A stretch of DNA of 64,000 nt from an uncultured Arachnia sp. (GCA_947499145.1 CANMNB010000007.1:183384-247383), one strand, 5' to 3'; positions 17,862 through 28,195 are shown, numbered from the stretch's first letter. Numbers and translations: made by a program. The notes: generated from the letters alone by a model not told the origin.

Positions 17862-19259
17862 GTGAGCTTCGACCTGTTCGGCAACCCGGACCCGACGCCG
17901 TCGCGGCCCGTCGGATCGCTCGGCGATGCCCGGAGCGACGGTGCCCCGCTCCCCGTGAGGATGCGGCCGCGGACCCTGGAGGAGATCGTGGGGCAGCAGC
18001 ACCTCCTGACGCCGGGCTCACCACTGCGCCGGCTCGTGGAGGGCCAGTCGATGTCGGTGTTCCTCTGGGGCCCGCCCGGGGTCGGGAAGACGACGCTCGC
18101 CTCCATCGTCTCGCGGGCCTCCGGCGCGCGCTTCGTGGAGATCTCCGCCGTGAGCGCCGGGGTGAAGGAACTGCGACAGGAACTGGAGACTGCCCGCCGC
18201 GAGCTGGAGCGCGGCACGCCGACGGTGCTCTTCATCGACGAGGTGCACCGCTTCTCCAAAACCCAGCAGGACGCCCTGCTGCCCGCCGTCGAGAACCGGA
18301 TCGTGACGCTGATCGCAGCCACGACGGAGAATCCTTCGTTCTCGGTCATCTCGCCCCTGCTCTCGCGCTCGCTCCTGCTCCGGCTCCGCCCGCTCGACGA
18401 CCACGACATCACGGGACTCGTTGACCGAGCGGTCGACGACGAACGCGGGCTTGGCGGCTCGCCCACGCTGGCGCCCGACGCCCGCTCCGAACTGGTCCGG
18501 ATGGCGGGCGGCGATGCCCGCAGGGCGCTCACCTACCTCGAGGAGGCGGCTGCGTCCGCCGAGGCGCTGGGCGAGACGGAGATCTCGGTGCAGACCCTCG
18601 CCTCCGCCGTGGACCGCGCCACTGTGCGCTACGACCGCGACGGGGACCAGCACTACGACGTCATCAGCGCCTTCATCAAGTCCATCCGCGGCTCCGACGT
18701 CGATGCGGCACTGCACTACCTGGCCCGGATGCTCGAGGCGGGTGAGGACCCACGCTTCATCGCTCGGCGGCTCATGATCTCCGCCAGTGAGGACGTCGGA
18801 ATGGCCGCCTCGGGGGTGCTGGGCACCTGCGTCGCCGCGGCGCAGGCCGTCCAACTGCTCGGGATGCCCGAGGCGAGGATCACGCTGGCACACGCCACCG
18901 TCGCAGCCGCCAGCGCGCCGAAGTCCAACGCCGCGTACATCGCCCTCGACGAGGCCATCGCCGACGTACGGGCCGGCAAGGGGACCGACGTTCCCGCCCA
19001 CCTGCGCGACGCCCACTACTCGGGCGCGGCGAAGCTGGGACACGGCCAGGGGTACCGCTACCCCCACGACTACCCGCACGGCATCGTCGCGCAGCAGTAC
19101 CTTCCCGACGACCTCGTCGACGCCACCTACTACCGCCCCACCGGCAATGGGGCCGAGGCCGGGGTCCGGGACCGATTGGAGTCCGTGGCCGAAGTGCTCG
19201 GCAGCAAGGGCCGGTCGGCTAGAGTTGCCGCGAAGCATCGCAAGGAGGCAGAGCAATGA
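17862..19259 (+). CDS. rarA: Replication-associated recombination protein A (MgsA/RarA AAA+ ATPase)
   Basis: RarA is a clamp-loader-like AAA+ ATPase acting at stalled replication forks. The 465-residue protein starts [10 protein letters not shown]. It contains the typical [17 protein letters not shown] segment, the Walker [10 protein letters not shown] and a Walker [19 protein letters not shown]. It also has the sensor region [10 protein letters not shown]. The C-terminal MgsA domain contains [18 protein letters not shown], and the end [13 protein letters not shown] is diagnostic. GTG 17862 follows a TAGGCT -10 box by seven bases. The stop overlaps the ATG of the DUF948 gene. Confidence 0.94.
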   Translation: MSFDLFGNPDPTPSRPVGSLGDARSDGAPLPVRMRPRTLEEIVGQQHLLTPGSPLRRLVEGQSMSVFLWGPPGVGKTTLASIVSRASGARFVEISAVSAGVKELRQELETARRELERGTPTVLFIDEVHRFSKTQQDALLPAVENRIVTLIAATTENPSFSVISPLLSRSLLLRLRPLDDHDITGLVDRAVDDERGLGGSPTLAPDARSELVRMAGGDARRALTYLEEAAASAEALGETEISVQTLASAVDRATVRYDRDGDQHYDVISAFIKSIRGSDVDAALHYLARMLEAGEDPRFIARRLMISASEDVGMAASGVLGTCVAAAQAVQLLGMPEARITLAHATVAAASAPKSNAAYIALDEAIADVRAGKGTDVPAHLRDAHYSGAAKLGHGQGYRYPHDYPHGIVAQQYLPDDLVDATYYRPTGNGAEAGVRDRLESVAEVLGSKGRSARVAAKHRKEAEQ

Positions 19260-19630
19260 CCGTAGGACAGATCGCCGGCCTGATCGCCGCCGTGGCACTG
19301 TGTGTCTTGGTCGCATTCATGGCAGTCCCGCTCCTCAAGCTGGGCCGTGTGCTCGAGGAGCTCCGCCTCGCGGTGCGTGACCTCGGCCACAACTCCGTGC
19401 CCATCCTCCAGGAGCTGAAGGGCACCGTGGAGGCCACCAACGACGAGATCGCGAAGCTCAGCCTCGTGACCGAGGACGTCGCCAAGGTCTCGGGACACGC
19501 CACCGTCGTGAGCGAGAACGCCGCGACGATGTCGCAGCTGTTCAGCGCCACTCTCGGTGGACCGCTCGTGAAGACCGCCGCGTTCAGCTACGGGGTGCGC
19601 TCCGCGCTCAAGGGGCGGGGGCGCAAGTGA
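19256..19630 (+). CDS. DUF948 domain-containing membrane protein
   Basis: A 124-residue protein with one N-terminal membrane helix (about 5-26) followed by a helical region of the DUF948 type ([31 protein letters not shown]). The family resembles methyl-accepting-type coiled coils but has no proven function. It lies between rarA and alaS with overlapping starts and stops, so it is co-transcribed with them. This position is conserved among actinobacteria as far as I can recall. Confidence 0.8.
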   Translation: MTVGQIAGLIAAVALCVLVAFMAVPLLKLGRVLEELRLAVRDLGHNSVPILQELKGTVEATNDEIAKLSLVTEDVAKVSGHATVVSENAATMSQLFSATLGGPLVKTAAFSYGVRSALKGRGRK

Positions 19631-19860
19631 AGCGCCTGTTCTGGATGCTCATCGGCGCTGCGCTGATGTACGCCCTGTTCACCAAGGGCCAGGCCTTGCT
19701 GCACCAGGTGACCCCGCGCGGTGTCGCGGAGCGCATCGAGCGCAAGGGTCATGAAACGGCCTCCGGGCTCGGGGACTTCTACGCCACCTTCAAGTCGGCG
19801 ATGGCGGAGCGGGAGGCCGAGCTGAACGCCGAGCTCGCCGCCGCCCAGCAGCCCGCCTGA
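19627..19860 (+). CDS. Small membrane-anchored protein between DUF948 gene and alaS
   Basis: A 77-residue protein starting at GTG 19627, overlapping the previous stop (GTGA). It has a short N-terminal hydrophobic segment (about 4-18, FWMLIGAALMYALF) and an amphipathic, Glu- and Ala-rich C-terminal helix (AEREAELNAELAAA). Comparable small proteins occur just upstream of alaS in other actinobacteria. No function is assigned. Confidence 0.72.
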   Translation: MKRLFWMLIGAALMYALFTKGQALLHQVTPRGVAERIERKGHETASGLGDFYATFKSAMAEREAELNAELAAAQQPA

Positions 19861-19892
19861 GACCTGACCCATCCCTGCCACGAAGGACCATC

Positions 19893-22547
19893 ATGCTGAC
19901 CTCCGAAGTCCGGAGACGTTTCATCGACTTCTTCGCCGAGCGTGACCACACGGTCGTGCCCAGCGCCTCGCTCCTGTACAACGACCCGACGCTGCTGTTC
20001 GTGAACGCCGGCATGGTGCCCTTCAAGCCGTATTTCCTGGGCGACGAGCCGGCTCCGTTCCCCCGCGCCGTGTCGTCCCAGAAGTGTGTTCGGACGCTGG
20101 ACATCGATGAGGTGGGCAAGACCACCCGGCACGGCACGTTCTTCCAGATGCTCGGCAACTTCTCCTTCGGGGACTACTTCAAGGAAGGCGCGATCCGCCA
20201 CGCCTGGGACCTCGTGACCGGCTCCGAGGCGGATGGGGGCTGGGGTTTCGACGGGGACAAGGTGTGGGTGACCGCACTCCATGGCGACCGGGAGACCATC
20301 GATCTCTGGCAGTCCGTCGGCGTGCCTCGGGAGCGCATCCAGGAGCGCGGCCTCAAGGACAACTACTGGCACATGGGCGTGCCCGGCCCCGGCGGCCCGT
20401 GCTCGGAGATCTACATCGACCGCGGCCCGGAGTTCGGGGCTGACGGCGGGCCTGAGGCCGACGAGGACAGGTTCCTGGAGATCTGGAACCTCGTCTTCCA
20501 GCAGGAGGAGCTCTCGGCCGTCCGTGCCAAGGACGACTTCGACGTGCTGCGTCCCCTCCCCAGCCGCAACATCGATACTGGCTCGGGCTTGGAGCGCGTT
20601 GCGCTCCTGAAGCAGGGCGTGGCCAACATGTACGAGATCGACGAGGTCTACCCCGTCATCGCCAGGGCCTCCGAACTGTCGGGCCGCTCCTACGGCGCCA
20701 ACCACGACGACGACGTGCGGTTCCGCGTCGTCGCCGACCACGTCCGCTCCTCACTCATGCTCATGACTGACGGCGTCACCCCCGGCAACGAGGCACGCGG
20801 CTACGTGCTGCGGCGCCTACTGCGACGTGTGGTGCGTTCCATGCGCCTGCTGGGCGTCCATGACCCCGTCCTGGGCGAACTGCTCCCTGTCTCCCGCGAC
20901 GTGATGCGGGTCTCGTACCCGGAGATCGACCAGCACTGGGAGCGGGTGTCACAGTCCGCGACACGCGAGGAGGAGTCCTTCCGGCGAACGCTGCAGGCGG
21001 GCACGACGATCTTCGACACCGCCGTCGGGCGTGCGAAGGCCGAGGGTGCCACCGCGCTGCCGCCGGAAGAGGCCTTCCAGCTCCACGACACCTACGGGTT
21101 CCCGATCGACCTGACCATGGAGATGGCCGCCGAGCAGGGCCTCGCCGTCGATCGCCAGCGCTTCAACTCTCTGATGGCGGAGCAGAAGGAGCGCGCGCGG
21201 GCCGACGCCAAGGCCAAGAAGGGCGGCCAGGCGAGTCTCGACGCGTACCGTGGGCTCCGCGAGGCCGGGGAGATCCCCTTCCTGGGTTACCAGAACCTCG
21301 ACGTCGAGACCAACGTGCGGGGCATCGTCTCCGGCGGCGAGCTGGTGGACCGCGCCGGCGACGGTGACGTCGTCGAGGTCGTCCTCGCCGAGACGCCGTT
21401 CTATGCGGAGGCCGGGGGCCAGGACTCGGACACCGGTGTCATCACCGGTGACGGCTTCACCCTTGAGGTGCTCGACGTGCAGCGTCCCGTACCGGGCCTC
21501 GTGGTGCACCGTGTCCAGGTGCTGGGCGAACTGGCGAGTGGCTCCCATGCCCGGGCCATCGTCGACGCCGCAGCCCGGCATGCCGCCTCCCAGGCCCACA
21601 CCGCCACCCACATCGTCCACGCCGCGCTGCGTGAGCTGGTGGGGCCGACCGCCACGCAGGCCGGCTCCTACAACAAGCCCGGCTACATGCGCTTCGACTA
21701 CTCATCGGCGACGCCCATGTCACCCGCGCAGCGTCTGGAGGTCGAGCAGAGGGCGAACGAGGCGATCCGGCACGCCTTCGACGTCACCGCCGTCCAGATG
21801 AAGCTGCAAGAGGCCAAGGACCTCGGGGCCATGGCGATGTTCGGGGAGAAGTACCCGGACGTCGTGCGCATGGTGGAGCTCGCCGGCCCGTGGTCGCGTG
21901 AGCTCTGCGGAGGCACCCACGTCCCCAACACCTCCCAGATCGGCGTCCTGAACCTCGTGGGGGAGACCTCGATCGGGTCGGGCGTGCGACGGGTCGAGGC
22001 CCTGGTGGCCGACGACGCCTTCGATCGGTTCGCGGCGGAGCGGGCGCTCGTCAGCACCCTCACCGAGACCCTGCGCGTCCAGCCGGACCAGCTGGTCCCT
22101 CGGGTGGAGCGGTTGGTCCAGCAGTTGAAGCAGGCCGAGAAGCAGATCGCCGCCCTGCAGTCGGCCCAGTTGCTCGCCAATGCCGGTTCGCTCGTGGATC
22201 GGGCCCGTGACGTGGCGGGGGTGCGCCTCTTGGCGACGGAGCTTCCCGGCACCGCAGGTGGGGACCTGCGGTCGCTGGCGACGGACCTGCGTGAGCGGCT
22301 TGGAACCGCGCCCGGCGTGGTCGCCCTCGTCGGCGGCTCCGGGGAGAAGGCCGCCGCGGTCGTGGCCGTCAACGCCGCCGCACAGGACCTCGGCGTCCAC
22401 GCAGGACAGCTCATCTCATTGGCCAGCGGCCACCTGGGAGGCAAGGGCGGAGGGAAGCCGGACCTGGCACAGGGCGGCGGTACCAACCCAGCGGGCGCGG
22501 CCGCGGCTCTGGCGGCCATCGAGGCGGCGATTGCGCAACGTGGCTGA
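19893..22547 (+). CDS. alaS: Alanyl-tRNA synthetase
   Basis: An 884-residue full-length AlaRS. The N-terminal class II catalytic core includes the FVNAGMVPFKPYFLG segment and FFQMLGNFSFGDYF. The editing domain carries zinc ligands HTATH (His569, His573) and CGGTH (Cys672, His676). The C-terminal C-Ala/DHHA1 domain ends with SGHLGGKGGGKPDLAQGGG. ATG 19893 has AAGGACC upstream. The stop overlaps the GTG of ruvX. Confidence 0.96.
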   Translation: MLTSEVRRRFIDFFAERDHTVVPSASLLYNDPTLLFVNAGMVPFKPYFLGDEPAPFPRAVSSQKCVRTLDIDEVGKTTRHGTFFQMLGNFSFGDYFKEGAIRHAWDLVTGSEADGGWGFDGDKVWVTALHGDRETIDLWQSVGVPRERIQERGLKDNYWHMGVPGPGGPCSEIYIDRGPEFGADGGPEADEDRFLEIWNLVFQQEELSAVRAKDDFDVLRPLPSRNIDTGSGLERVALLKQGVANMYEIDEVYPVIARASELSGRSYGANHDDDVRFRVVADHVRSSLMLMTDGVTPGNEARGYVLRRLLRRVVRSMRLLGVHDPVLGELLPVSRDVMRVSYPEIDQHWERVSQSATREEESFRRTLQAGTTIFDTAVGRAKAEGATALPPEEAFQLHDTYGFPIDLTMEMAAEQGLAVDRQRFNSLMAEQKERARADAKAKKGGQASLDAYRGLREAGEIPFLGYQNLDVETNVRGIVSGGELVDRAGDGDVVEVVLAETPFYAEAGGQDSDTGVITGDGFTLEVLDVQRPVPGLVVHRVQVLGELASGSHARAIVDAAARHAASQAHTATHIVHAALRELVGPTATQAGSYNKPGYMRFDYSSATPMSPAQRLEVEQRANEAIRHAFDVTAVQMKLQEAKDLGAMAMFGEKYPDVVRMVELAGPWSRELCGGTHVPNTSQIGVLNLVGETSIGSGVRRVEALVADDAFDRFAAERALVSTLTETLRVQPDQLVPRVERLVQQLKQAEKQIAALQSAQLLANAGSLVDRARDVAGVRLLATELPGTAGGDLRSLATDLRERLGTAPGVVALVGGSGEKAAAVVAVNAAAQDLGVHAGQLISLASGHLGGKGGGKPDLAQGGGTNPAGAAAALAAIEAAIAQRG

Positions 22548-23013
22548 ACGTCCGCACGGCGCGCGACTGGCGGTCGACTGGGGAAAGGCCCGGATCGGCG
22601 TGGCCGCCGTGGGTGCCGGAACCACGCTTGCCTACCCGGTGGAAACCGTGGCCGCGGGTCCGTCGGCACTGCAGCGACTCCTCGCGCTGGTGACCGAGTA
22701 CGAACCCGCGGCGGTCTACGTCGGGCTCCCACTGGACCTGCGGGGCGAGCACGGTCCGGCCGCACGAGAGGTCCTGTCCCGGGCCTTCGAGCTCGCGGAC
22801 GTGGTGGGTCCGGGTCTGGTGAGGCTGGTGGATGAGCGGATGAGCACCGTCGCGGCGTCGCGTAGTCTTGGCTCTGCCGGACGCCGCACCAGGCAGCAGC
22901 GTCGGGTGATCGACCAGGCCGCGGCCGTGGAGATCCTGAATCGTGCACTCGACGCGGAGCAGTCGTCGGGGCAGCTGGCCGGCCAGGCGCTGGAGGAGTT
23001 GGAGAGATCGTGA
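22540..23013 (+). CDS. ruvX: Holliday junction resolvase-like protein RuvX (YqgF)
   Basis: A 157-residue RNase H-fold protein. The first catalytic aspartate lies in LAVDWGKARIGVA, followed by YVGLPLDLRGEHG, the DERMSTVAA acidic segment and DQAAAVEILNRAL with the third acidic position. The family is annotated as putative pre-16S rRNA nuclease/Holliday junction resolvase. GTG 22540 overlaps the alaS stop by eight bases. The alaS-ruvX-mltG-aroE order is conserved in actinobacteria and supports the identification. Confidence 0.9.
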   Translation: MAERPHGARLAVDWGKARIGVAAVGAGTTLAYPVETVAAGPSALQRLLALVTEYEPAAVYVGLPLDLRGEHGPAAREVLSRAFELADVVGPGLVRLVDERMSTVAASRSLGSAGRRTRQQRRVIDQAAAVEILNRALDAEQSSGQLAGQALEELERS

Positions 23014-24125
23014 GCCCTGCCTTCGTCGACAACGACGGGAACTTCGACTGGCGCAAGCTCGGCTACCACGCGCGCAGCGGTTTCGCCGTCCTGCTCTCCC
23101 TGGCGGTGCTCGTGGGGGGCGGCTGGTTCGTCTACGCGAAGGCCCAGGACGCATGGGTGGATTTCCGCACGGCGGACGACTACATCGGTGAGGGGACCGA
23201 CGACGTGGTCGTCATCATCCCGTCCGGCGCCAGCGTGACCCAGATGGGTGACATCCTCGTCGAGAACGACGTGGTCAAGTCCACCAAGGAGTTCCGGAAC
23301 CAGGTGAGCAAGCTGGGGGTCGACGGGCAGCTCCAGGCCGGCCGATTCCAGCTGCGCAAGCAGATCCCCGCCGCCACGGCCGTCGACATGCTCCTCGACC
23401 CCGCCAACCGCGTGGTATTGCGGGTGACGATCCCCGAAGGCCTGGCGGTCACGCAGCAGTGGGACACCATGTCCAAGGCGCTCGACGTGCCACGCGAGGA
23501 GTTCGAGGCCGCAGGCGCCCAGCCCGAGGCGCTCGGCCTCCCCGAGTGGGCGGGGGGCAAGCTGGAGGGATTCATGTTCCCCGACACCTACGAGGTGGCG
23601 GAGCCCGTCAACCCGACGGCCGTGATGTCCGGGCAGGTCAGCACCTTCACGAAGGTGGCCGAGGAGCTGCAGCTGGCAGCCAGGGCCGAGGCGCTCGGGC
23701 GCACCCCACTGGAAGTCCTCACCGTGGCGTCCATCGTCGAACGCGAGGTCAACCAGGCCGAGGACCGGCCGCTCGTCGCCTCGGTCATCTACAACCGCCT
23801 GGCGCAGGACATGCCCCTGCAGATGGACTCCACCATCCACTACGCGCTCCAGGACTTCTCGAAGGTCACCACGACGGCAGAGGACCGCCAGGTGGACTCG
23901 CCCTACAACACTTACGCGAACAAGGGGCTGCCCCCGGGGCCGACGAGCAACCCCGGCCGGGCAGCGATCGAGGCGGCCGCCAACCCCGCCGACACTGACT
24001 ACCTGTACTTCACCACCGTCGACCTCGACACGAGCGAGACCCGTTTCGCCGCCACCTACGAGGAGCACGAGGTCAACGTCGCGCTGTTCCAGGAGTGGTG
24101 CCAGGCCAACACCGGGCGCTGCTGA
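23010..24125 (+). CDS. mltG: Endolytic murein transglycosylase MltG
   Basis: MltG cuts nascent glycan strands in the membrane and so limits their length. The 371-residue protein has a short cytoplasmic N-terminus, a membrane helix at about 24-43, a LysM-like region (VTQMGDILVENDVVKS) and the YceG catalytic domain. The catalytic glutamate is in ASIVEREV (Glu244), followed by the VIYNRL segment and SPYNTYANKGLPPGPTSNPG. The GTG start overlaps the ruvX stop, and the stop overlaps the aroE ATG. Confidence 0.93.
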   Translation: MSPAFVDNDGNFDWRKLGYHARSGFAVLLSLAVLVGGGWFVYAKAQDAWVDFRTADDYIGEGTDDVVVIIPSGASVTQMGDILVENDVVKSTKEFRNQVSKLGVDGQLQAGRFQLRKQIPAATAVDMLLDPANRVVLRVTIPEGLAVTQQWDTMSKALDVPREEFEAAGAQPEALGLPEWAGGKLEGFMFPDTYEVAEPVNPTAVMSGQVSTFTKVAEELQLAARAEALGRTPLEVLTVASIVEREVNQAEDRPLVASVIYNRLAQDMPLQMDSTIHYALQDFSKVTTTAEDRQVDSPYNTYANKGLPPGPTSNPGRAAIEAAANPADTDYLYFTTVDLDTSETRFAATYEEHEVNVALFQEWCQANTGRC

Positions 24126-24946
24126 TGCACTGCGCCGTCATCGGCGACCCCGCGGGCCACTCGCTGTCGCCCGCCATCCACACGGCGGGGTACCGTGCCG
24201 TGGGGCTCGACTGGGACTACCGGGCGGTCACCGTCTCCCCGAGTGAGCTCGGGGGCTTCCTCACGACGGAGATCTCCGACCCGGACTGGCGTGGCTTCAG
24301 CGTCACCGCTCCCCACAAGGAGGCCGTCCTGGGATTCGGGGAACCCGACCACGTCGCACGGCTGGTGGGAGGCGGCAACACCCTCATCCCGGGACCCACC
24401 GGGCCCACGGTGCACAACACGGACGTCCCCGGATTCGTCCGTGCCTGGCGCAGCCAGGTCCTCCCTCGTCCCCGCACCGCCGCCATCATCGGTGCAGGGG
24501 CCACGGTGCGCTCACTGCTCGTCGCCCTGGCCGGACTCGAGGCGGTCGAGGTGCTCCTGCTGGCGCGCTCGCCGGAGAAGGCGCGAGCCGCCGTCGATCT
24601 CGGCACCGCGCTCGGCATCGGCATGACCGTCCAGCCACTGGACCAGCCTCTCCCGGCTCGAATGGACCTCGTGGCCAACACCGTCCCCGCAGCAGCCACC
24701 GTCGACCACGCGCGCGGCTGGGCGGATTCCGCAGACGTGGTGTTCGACGCGATCTACGACCCCTGGCCGACCCCCCTGGGCGCCGCGGCCAGCGCTGAAC
24801 AGCCAGTCCTGACCGGCCTGGATCTGCTCGCCGGGCAGGCGGTGGACCAGTTCCTGCTGATGACCGGGGCCGAGCTGACCTTCGACTTCTGCCGTTCCGC
24901 GGCAGAGGCGGAGCTGCGGAGGCGCGGCGCAGTAGTGCAACAATGA
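24125..24946 (+). CDS. aroE: Shikimate dehydrogenase
   Basis: AroE reduces 3-dehydroshikimate with NADPH. The 273-residue protein carries the shikimate-binding [10 protein letters not shown] motif, the catalytic lysine in TAPHKEAV, an NTDV segment and the nucleotide-binding [10 protein letters not shown] loop. ATG 24125 overlaps the mltG stop (TGATG) and gives the normal N-terminus [16 protein letters not shown]. The open frame extends upstream to 24095 but that part is mltG-coding. It is the first of four shikimate-pathway genes in a row. Confidence 0.93.
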   Translation: MHCAVIGDPAGHSLSPAIHTAGYRAVGLDWDYRAVTVSPSELGGFLTTEISDPDWRGFSVTAPHKEAVLGFGEPDHVARLVGGGNTLIPGPTGPTVHNTDVPGFVRAWRSQVLPRPRTAAIIGAGATVRSLLVALAGLEAVEVLLLARSPEKARAAVDLGTALGIGMTVQPLDQPLPARMDLVANTVPAAATVDHARGWADSADVVFDAIYDPWPTPLGAAASAEQPVLTGLDLLAGQAVDQFLLMTGAELTFDFCRSAAEAELRRRGAVVQQ

Positions 24947-26148
24947 CGGCCATGTTGCGCTACCTCACGGCTGGAGAGTCCCATGGCCAGGCCCTCGTGG
25001 CCACGATGGAGGGGATCCCCGCCCATGTCCGCGTCTCTGCCGAGGACGTGAGCGCCGCCCTGGCGCGGCGCCGTCTGGGGATCGGCCGGGGGGCCCGTAT
25101 GAAGTTCGAGGCCGACGAGGTCACTCTCCTGGCGGGCTTCCGGCACGGCGAGACCCTCGGCTCACCCATCGCGATCATGGTCGGCAACACGGAGTGGCCG
25201 AAGTGGGACAAGGTCATGGCGCCGGGAGAGGTGCCGACCGAGGAGCTCGATGCGCTCGCGCGGAACGCCAAACTGACCCGTCCTCGCCCCGGGCACGCAG
25301 ACCTGGCCGGCATGCAGAAGTACGACTTCGACGAGGCCCGACCCATCCTCGAGCGCGCCTCGGCCCGCGAGACAGCCGCCCGTGTGGCGCTGGGCACGGT
25401 CGCCGCCGCCTTCCTGCACCAGGTGGCGGGGGTCCGGATCCTCAGCCACGTCGTCGGGATCGGCCCCGTGGCGGCACCCTCCGGGACGCTCCCGCACTTC
25501 TCCGACCTCCCCGGCATCGACGAGGAACCCACCCGGTGCTTCGACCCCGAGACCGCCAGGCTCATGGCCGAGGAGGTCGAGGCGGCCAAGAAGGAGGGCG
25601 ACACCCTCGGCGGCGTCGTGGAGGTGCTCGCGTGGGGTCTGCCACCCGGTCTGGGCTCCCACGTCCAGGGCGACAGGCGTCTCGACGCCAGGCTCGCCGG
25701 GGCCCTCATGGGCATCCAGGCCATCAAGGGTGTGGAGGTGGGTGACGGGTTCGACCTGGCCCGTCGCCGCGGTTCGCTGGCCCACGACGAGATCGTCCGG
25801 GACGCGGACGGGATCGCCCGGGTCACCGGTCATGCCGGTGGCACCGAGGGGGGCATCAGCACGGGGGAGGTCCTGCGTGTCCGCGCCGCCATGAAGCCGA
25901 TCTCCACCGTGCCGCGGGCGCTCCGGACGTTCGACACGAGCAGTGGTGAGGCTGCCGTCGCCCACCACCAGCGAAGCGACGTCTGTGCCGTCCCGGCTGC
26001 CGGCGTCGTCGCCGAGGCCATGGTGGCTCTGGTGCTCGCGGAGGCGGTGCTCGAGAAGTTCGGGGGCGACTCGGTGGGGGAGACGCGGCGGAACCTGGAG
26101 TCGTACCTGGCTGCTGTCGAGTCGCGGGGCCTGGGGGTCCGCCGATGA
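24943..26148 (+). CDS. aroC: Chorismate synthase
   Basis: AroC converts EPSP to chorismate using reduced FMN without net redox change. The 401-residue protein shows the N-terminal signature [15 protein letters not shown], the [15 protein letters not shown] segment and [15 protein letters not shown]. The C-terminal [21 protein letters not shown] is typical. ATG 24943 overlaps the aroE stop. ATG 24952 (MLRYLTAG) is an equally credible start. Confidence 0.95.
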   Translation: MTAMLRYLTAGESHGQALVATMEGIPAHVRVSAEDVSAALARRRLGIGRGARMKFEADEVTLLAGFRHGETLGSPIAIMVGNTEWPKWDKVMAPGEVPTEELDALARNAKLTRPRPGHADLAGMQKYDFDEARPILERASARETAARVALGTVAAAFLHQVAGVRILSHVVGIGPVAAPSGTLPHFSDLPGIDEEPTRCFDPETARLMAEEVEAAKKEGDTLGGVVEVLAWGLPPGLGSHVQGDRRLDARLAGALMGIQAIKGVEVGDGFDLARRRGSLAHDEIVRDADGIARVTGHAGGTEGGISTGEVLRVRAAMKPISTVPRALRTFDTSSGEAAVAHHQRSDVCAVPAAGVVAEAMVALVLAEAVLEKFGGDSVGETRRNLESYLAAVESRGLGVRR

Positions 26149-26645
26149 GCACCGTCGTCCTCGTCGGGGCGCCGGGTGCCGGGAAGAGCACCGTCGGGCG
26201 CGGTCTGGCTCGCGAGCTGGGACGGGAGTTCATCGACGTCGACCAGCGCATCGAGGAGGTGGTCGGCAAGCCGATCGCCGAGATCTTCGCCGACGACGGG
26301 GAGGCGCATTTTCGGCGCCTCGAGGAATCCGCCACCCTCGAACTGCTGGAATCCGGCGCAGTCGTGTCGCTCGGCGGCGGCGCCGTGCTCAACGCACGCA
26401 TTCGTGAGGCCCTCGCGGGCCATGACGTGGTGTGGCTGAGGGTCTCGATCCAGCAGGCCACTCGGCGCGTCGGCATGAACACGGTCCGCCCACTGCTCCT
26501 CGGCAATGTCCGCGGGCGGCTCATCGAGCTCCTGCGCGAGCGCACGCCGCTGTACGAAGCGGTGGCGGCGCAGGTCGTCGACACCGACGAGCGTCCCGTC
26601 TCCGACGTCGTCGCCGAGATCGCCGCCACCCGGAGGGCCGCATGA
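26145..26645 (+). CDS. aroK: Shikimate kinase
   Basis: A 166-residue NMP-kinase-fold enzyme that phosphorylates shikimate at the 3-position. The Walker A loop GAPGAGKST is at 8-16. The DVDQRIEE segment with the shikimate-binding aspartate and the VSLGGGAVL loop follow, and the lid arginine is in RPLLLG. It overlaps aroC and aroB by ATGA junctions, so translation of the aro genes is likely coupled. Confidence 0.94.
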   Translation: MSTVVLVGAPGAGKSTVGRGLARELGREFIDVDQRIEEVVGKPIAEIFADDGEAHFRRLEESATLELLESGAVVSLGGGAVLNARIREALAGHDVVWLRVSIQQATRRVGMNTVRPLLLGNVRGRLIELLRERTPLYEAVAAQVVDTDERPVSDVVAEIAATRRAA

Positions 26646-27721
26646 TCGTGCACGTCGCCTCGTCCGCGGCCCCGTACGACGTCCACGTCGCACGCGGTGT
26701 CCTCGATCTGCTCCCCGCCAGCGTCGGCGACGCCGAGCGCGTGGCGATCATCGTCCCCGACTCCCTGCGACGACTGGGAGACAGGGTGGCAGGCCTGCTC
26801 GAGGGACGCTCCGTGACGATGGTCACGGTTCCCGACGCGGAGGCCGCGAAGACACCCCAGGTGCTCGCGCGCTGCTGGGACGCCATGGCGGCTGCGGGGA
26901 TGACGCGCAGCGACGTCGTCGTCGGCGTCGGCGGGGGCACGGCCACCGATCTCGCCGGGTTCGTGGCCGCCACGTGGCTGCGTGGGGTGCGGTACGTGGC
27001 AGTTCCCACCTCGGTGCTCGGGATGGTGGACGCCGCCGTCGGCGGGAAAACGGGCATCAACCTCGTGGCAGGCAAGAATCTCGTGGGTGCCTTCCACGAG
27101 CCCGCGGCCGTCCTCGCCGACCTCGCCCTGCTCGAGGACCTGCCAGCCGCTGAGGTCAGCTCGGGGATGGCCGAAGTCGCCAAGGCCGGACTCATCTCCG
27201 ACCAGCGCATACTCGACCTCCTCGTCGCCGACCTCAGCGATGCCCTCGACGTCCGCTCGGATCGTTTCGCCGAACTCGTCGGTCGCGCCGTCGAGGTGAA
27301 GGCTCGGGTGGTTGCAGGAGACCTCCGCGAACGCACCTCGAGCGGGGACCGCGTCGGCCGCGAGGCGCTCAACTACGGGCACACGCTCGGCCACGCCATC
27401 GAGGCCGACCAGGACTACAGCTGGAGACATGGTCAGGCGATCAGCGTCGGGATGATGTGGATCGCCGAGGTGTCCTCCCGCACGCTGGGACTCGAGGCCG
27501 AGGCCGTCGCGCTGCACCACAGGATCCTGGCGGGGTTGGGGCTGCCGACCAGCTACCCGATCGAGCGGTGGACCCGACTGCGGCAGCTCATGAGCATCGA
27601 CAAGAAGGCGCGGGGGTCGCGGCTGCGGTTGGTGGGGCTGCGGGGCCTCGGGCAGCCGGTGGTCCTGGACGGCCCCGACGAGGACCTGTTGGCCGACGCC
27701 TTCCGCGCCCTCCAGCGCTGA
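26642..27721 (+). CDS. aroB: 3-Dehydroquinate synthase
   Basis: AroB makes 3-dehydroquinate from DAHP using NAD and a divalent metal. The 359-residue protein has the glycine-rich NAD segment GVGGGTATDLAGFVAATW, the PTSVLGMVDAAVGGKTGIN region and KNLVGAFHEP. The metal-binding GREALNYGHTLGHAIE is intact. ATG 26642 overlaps the aroK stop. In many actinobacteria aroQ follows aroB; here no dehydroquinase gene is found before the efp gene. Confidence 0.95.
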   Translation: MIVHVASSAAPYDVHVARGVLDLLPASVGDAERVAIIVPDSLRRLGDRVAGLLEGRSVTMVTVPDAEAAKTPQVLARCWDAMAAAGMTRSDVVVGVGGGTATDLAGFVAATWLRGVRYVAVPTSVLGMVDAAVGGKTGINLVAGKNLVGAFHEPAAVLADLALLEDLPAAEVSSGMAEVAKAGLISDQRILDLLVADLSDALDVRSDRFAELVGRAVEVKARVVAGDLRERTSSGDRVGREALNYGHTLGHAIEADQDYSWRHGQAISVGMMWIAEVSSRTLGLEAEAVALHHRILAGLGLPTSYPIERWTRLRQLMSIDKKARGSRLRLVGLRGLGQPVVLDGPDEDLLADAFRALQR

Positions 27722-27742
27722 GCGATCTCCTCCTGCGAGCTT

Positions 27743-27786
27743 CGCTGTAGCGCCACGGTCCGGAATTGCGCTTGACCACTACAGCG
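27743..27786. terminator. Nested inverted repeat after aroB
   Basis: CGCTGTAG (27743-27750) pairs with CTACAGCG (27779-27786). Inside, AGCGC (27749-27753) can alternatively pair with GCGCT (27768-27772). The large loop and lack of T-tract make it a weak terminator candidate. It lies between the convergent aroB and csbD genes. Confidence 0.35.
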
Positions 27787-27818
27787 AGGTGCGGAGACGT
27801 TGTCAGGAGACGCAGGAA

Positions 27819-27840
27819 GCGGGCCCCCGGAGGGACCCGC
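27819..27840. terminator. GC-rich hairpin at the 3' side of the CsbD gene
   Basis: GCGGGCCC pairs with GGGACCCGC across a short CCGGA loop. On the minus strand it follows the csbD stop by about 30 bases and is followed by TTCCTG. It probably ends transcription of the csbD-like gene. Confidence 0.5.
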
Positions 27841-27869
27841 TTCGTGGATCTCGTTCTGCGGAGAGTCGG

Positions 27870-28079
27870 TCAGTGGCGATGGTCGCGGTCTGTGGCGTCG
27901 TTGAAGGCATCGGCGGCGCCGTCCTTGACGTCCTCGACACCCTGCTTCACGTTCGCCTTGCCCTGGTCCATCTTGCCTTCGGCTTCGAGCTGCTCGTCGT
28001 CCGTAGCCTTGCCGAAGCCTTCCTTGGCCTTGCCCTTGGCTTCCTCGGCCGCGTTGGAGACCTTGTCACCAAAACCCAT
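27870..28079 (-). CDS. CsbD-family small stress protein
   Basis: A 69-residue hydrophilic protein, rich in Lys, Glu, Asp and Gly. The CsbD pattern reads MGFGDKVSNAAEEAKGKAKEG with the repeat-like KATDDEQLEAEGKMDQGKANVKQG. CsbD proteins are general-stress induced in Bacillus and of unknown biochemical role. A strong AAGGAGGG ribosome site precedes the ATG. It is a single gene in the opposite direction to its neighbours, separating the aro genes from efp. Confidence 0.85.
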   Translation of the reverse strand: MGFGDKVSNAAEEAKGKAKEGFGKATDDEQLEAEGKMDQGKANVKQGVEDVKDGAADAFNDATDRDHRH

Positions 28080-28195
28080 AGCGCCCTCCTTCCGTCTGGC
28101 GGCCTGATCGACCGCGTCTGACTACGACGTTAACAGGGGTCGGGGTCACGGTCTCATGCCTCGCGGTACGGTTTCCGGCCGCGGCGCGCAACGGG

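Noticed and set aside
25856..27520. 554-residue minus-strand frame across aroC-aroB
   Set aside because: Mirror of three well-identified genes. Composition and lack of a start signal show it is a shadow.
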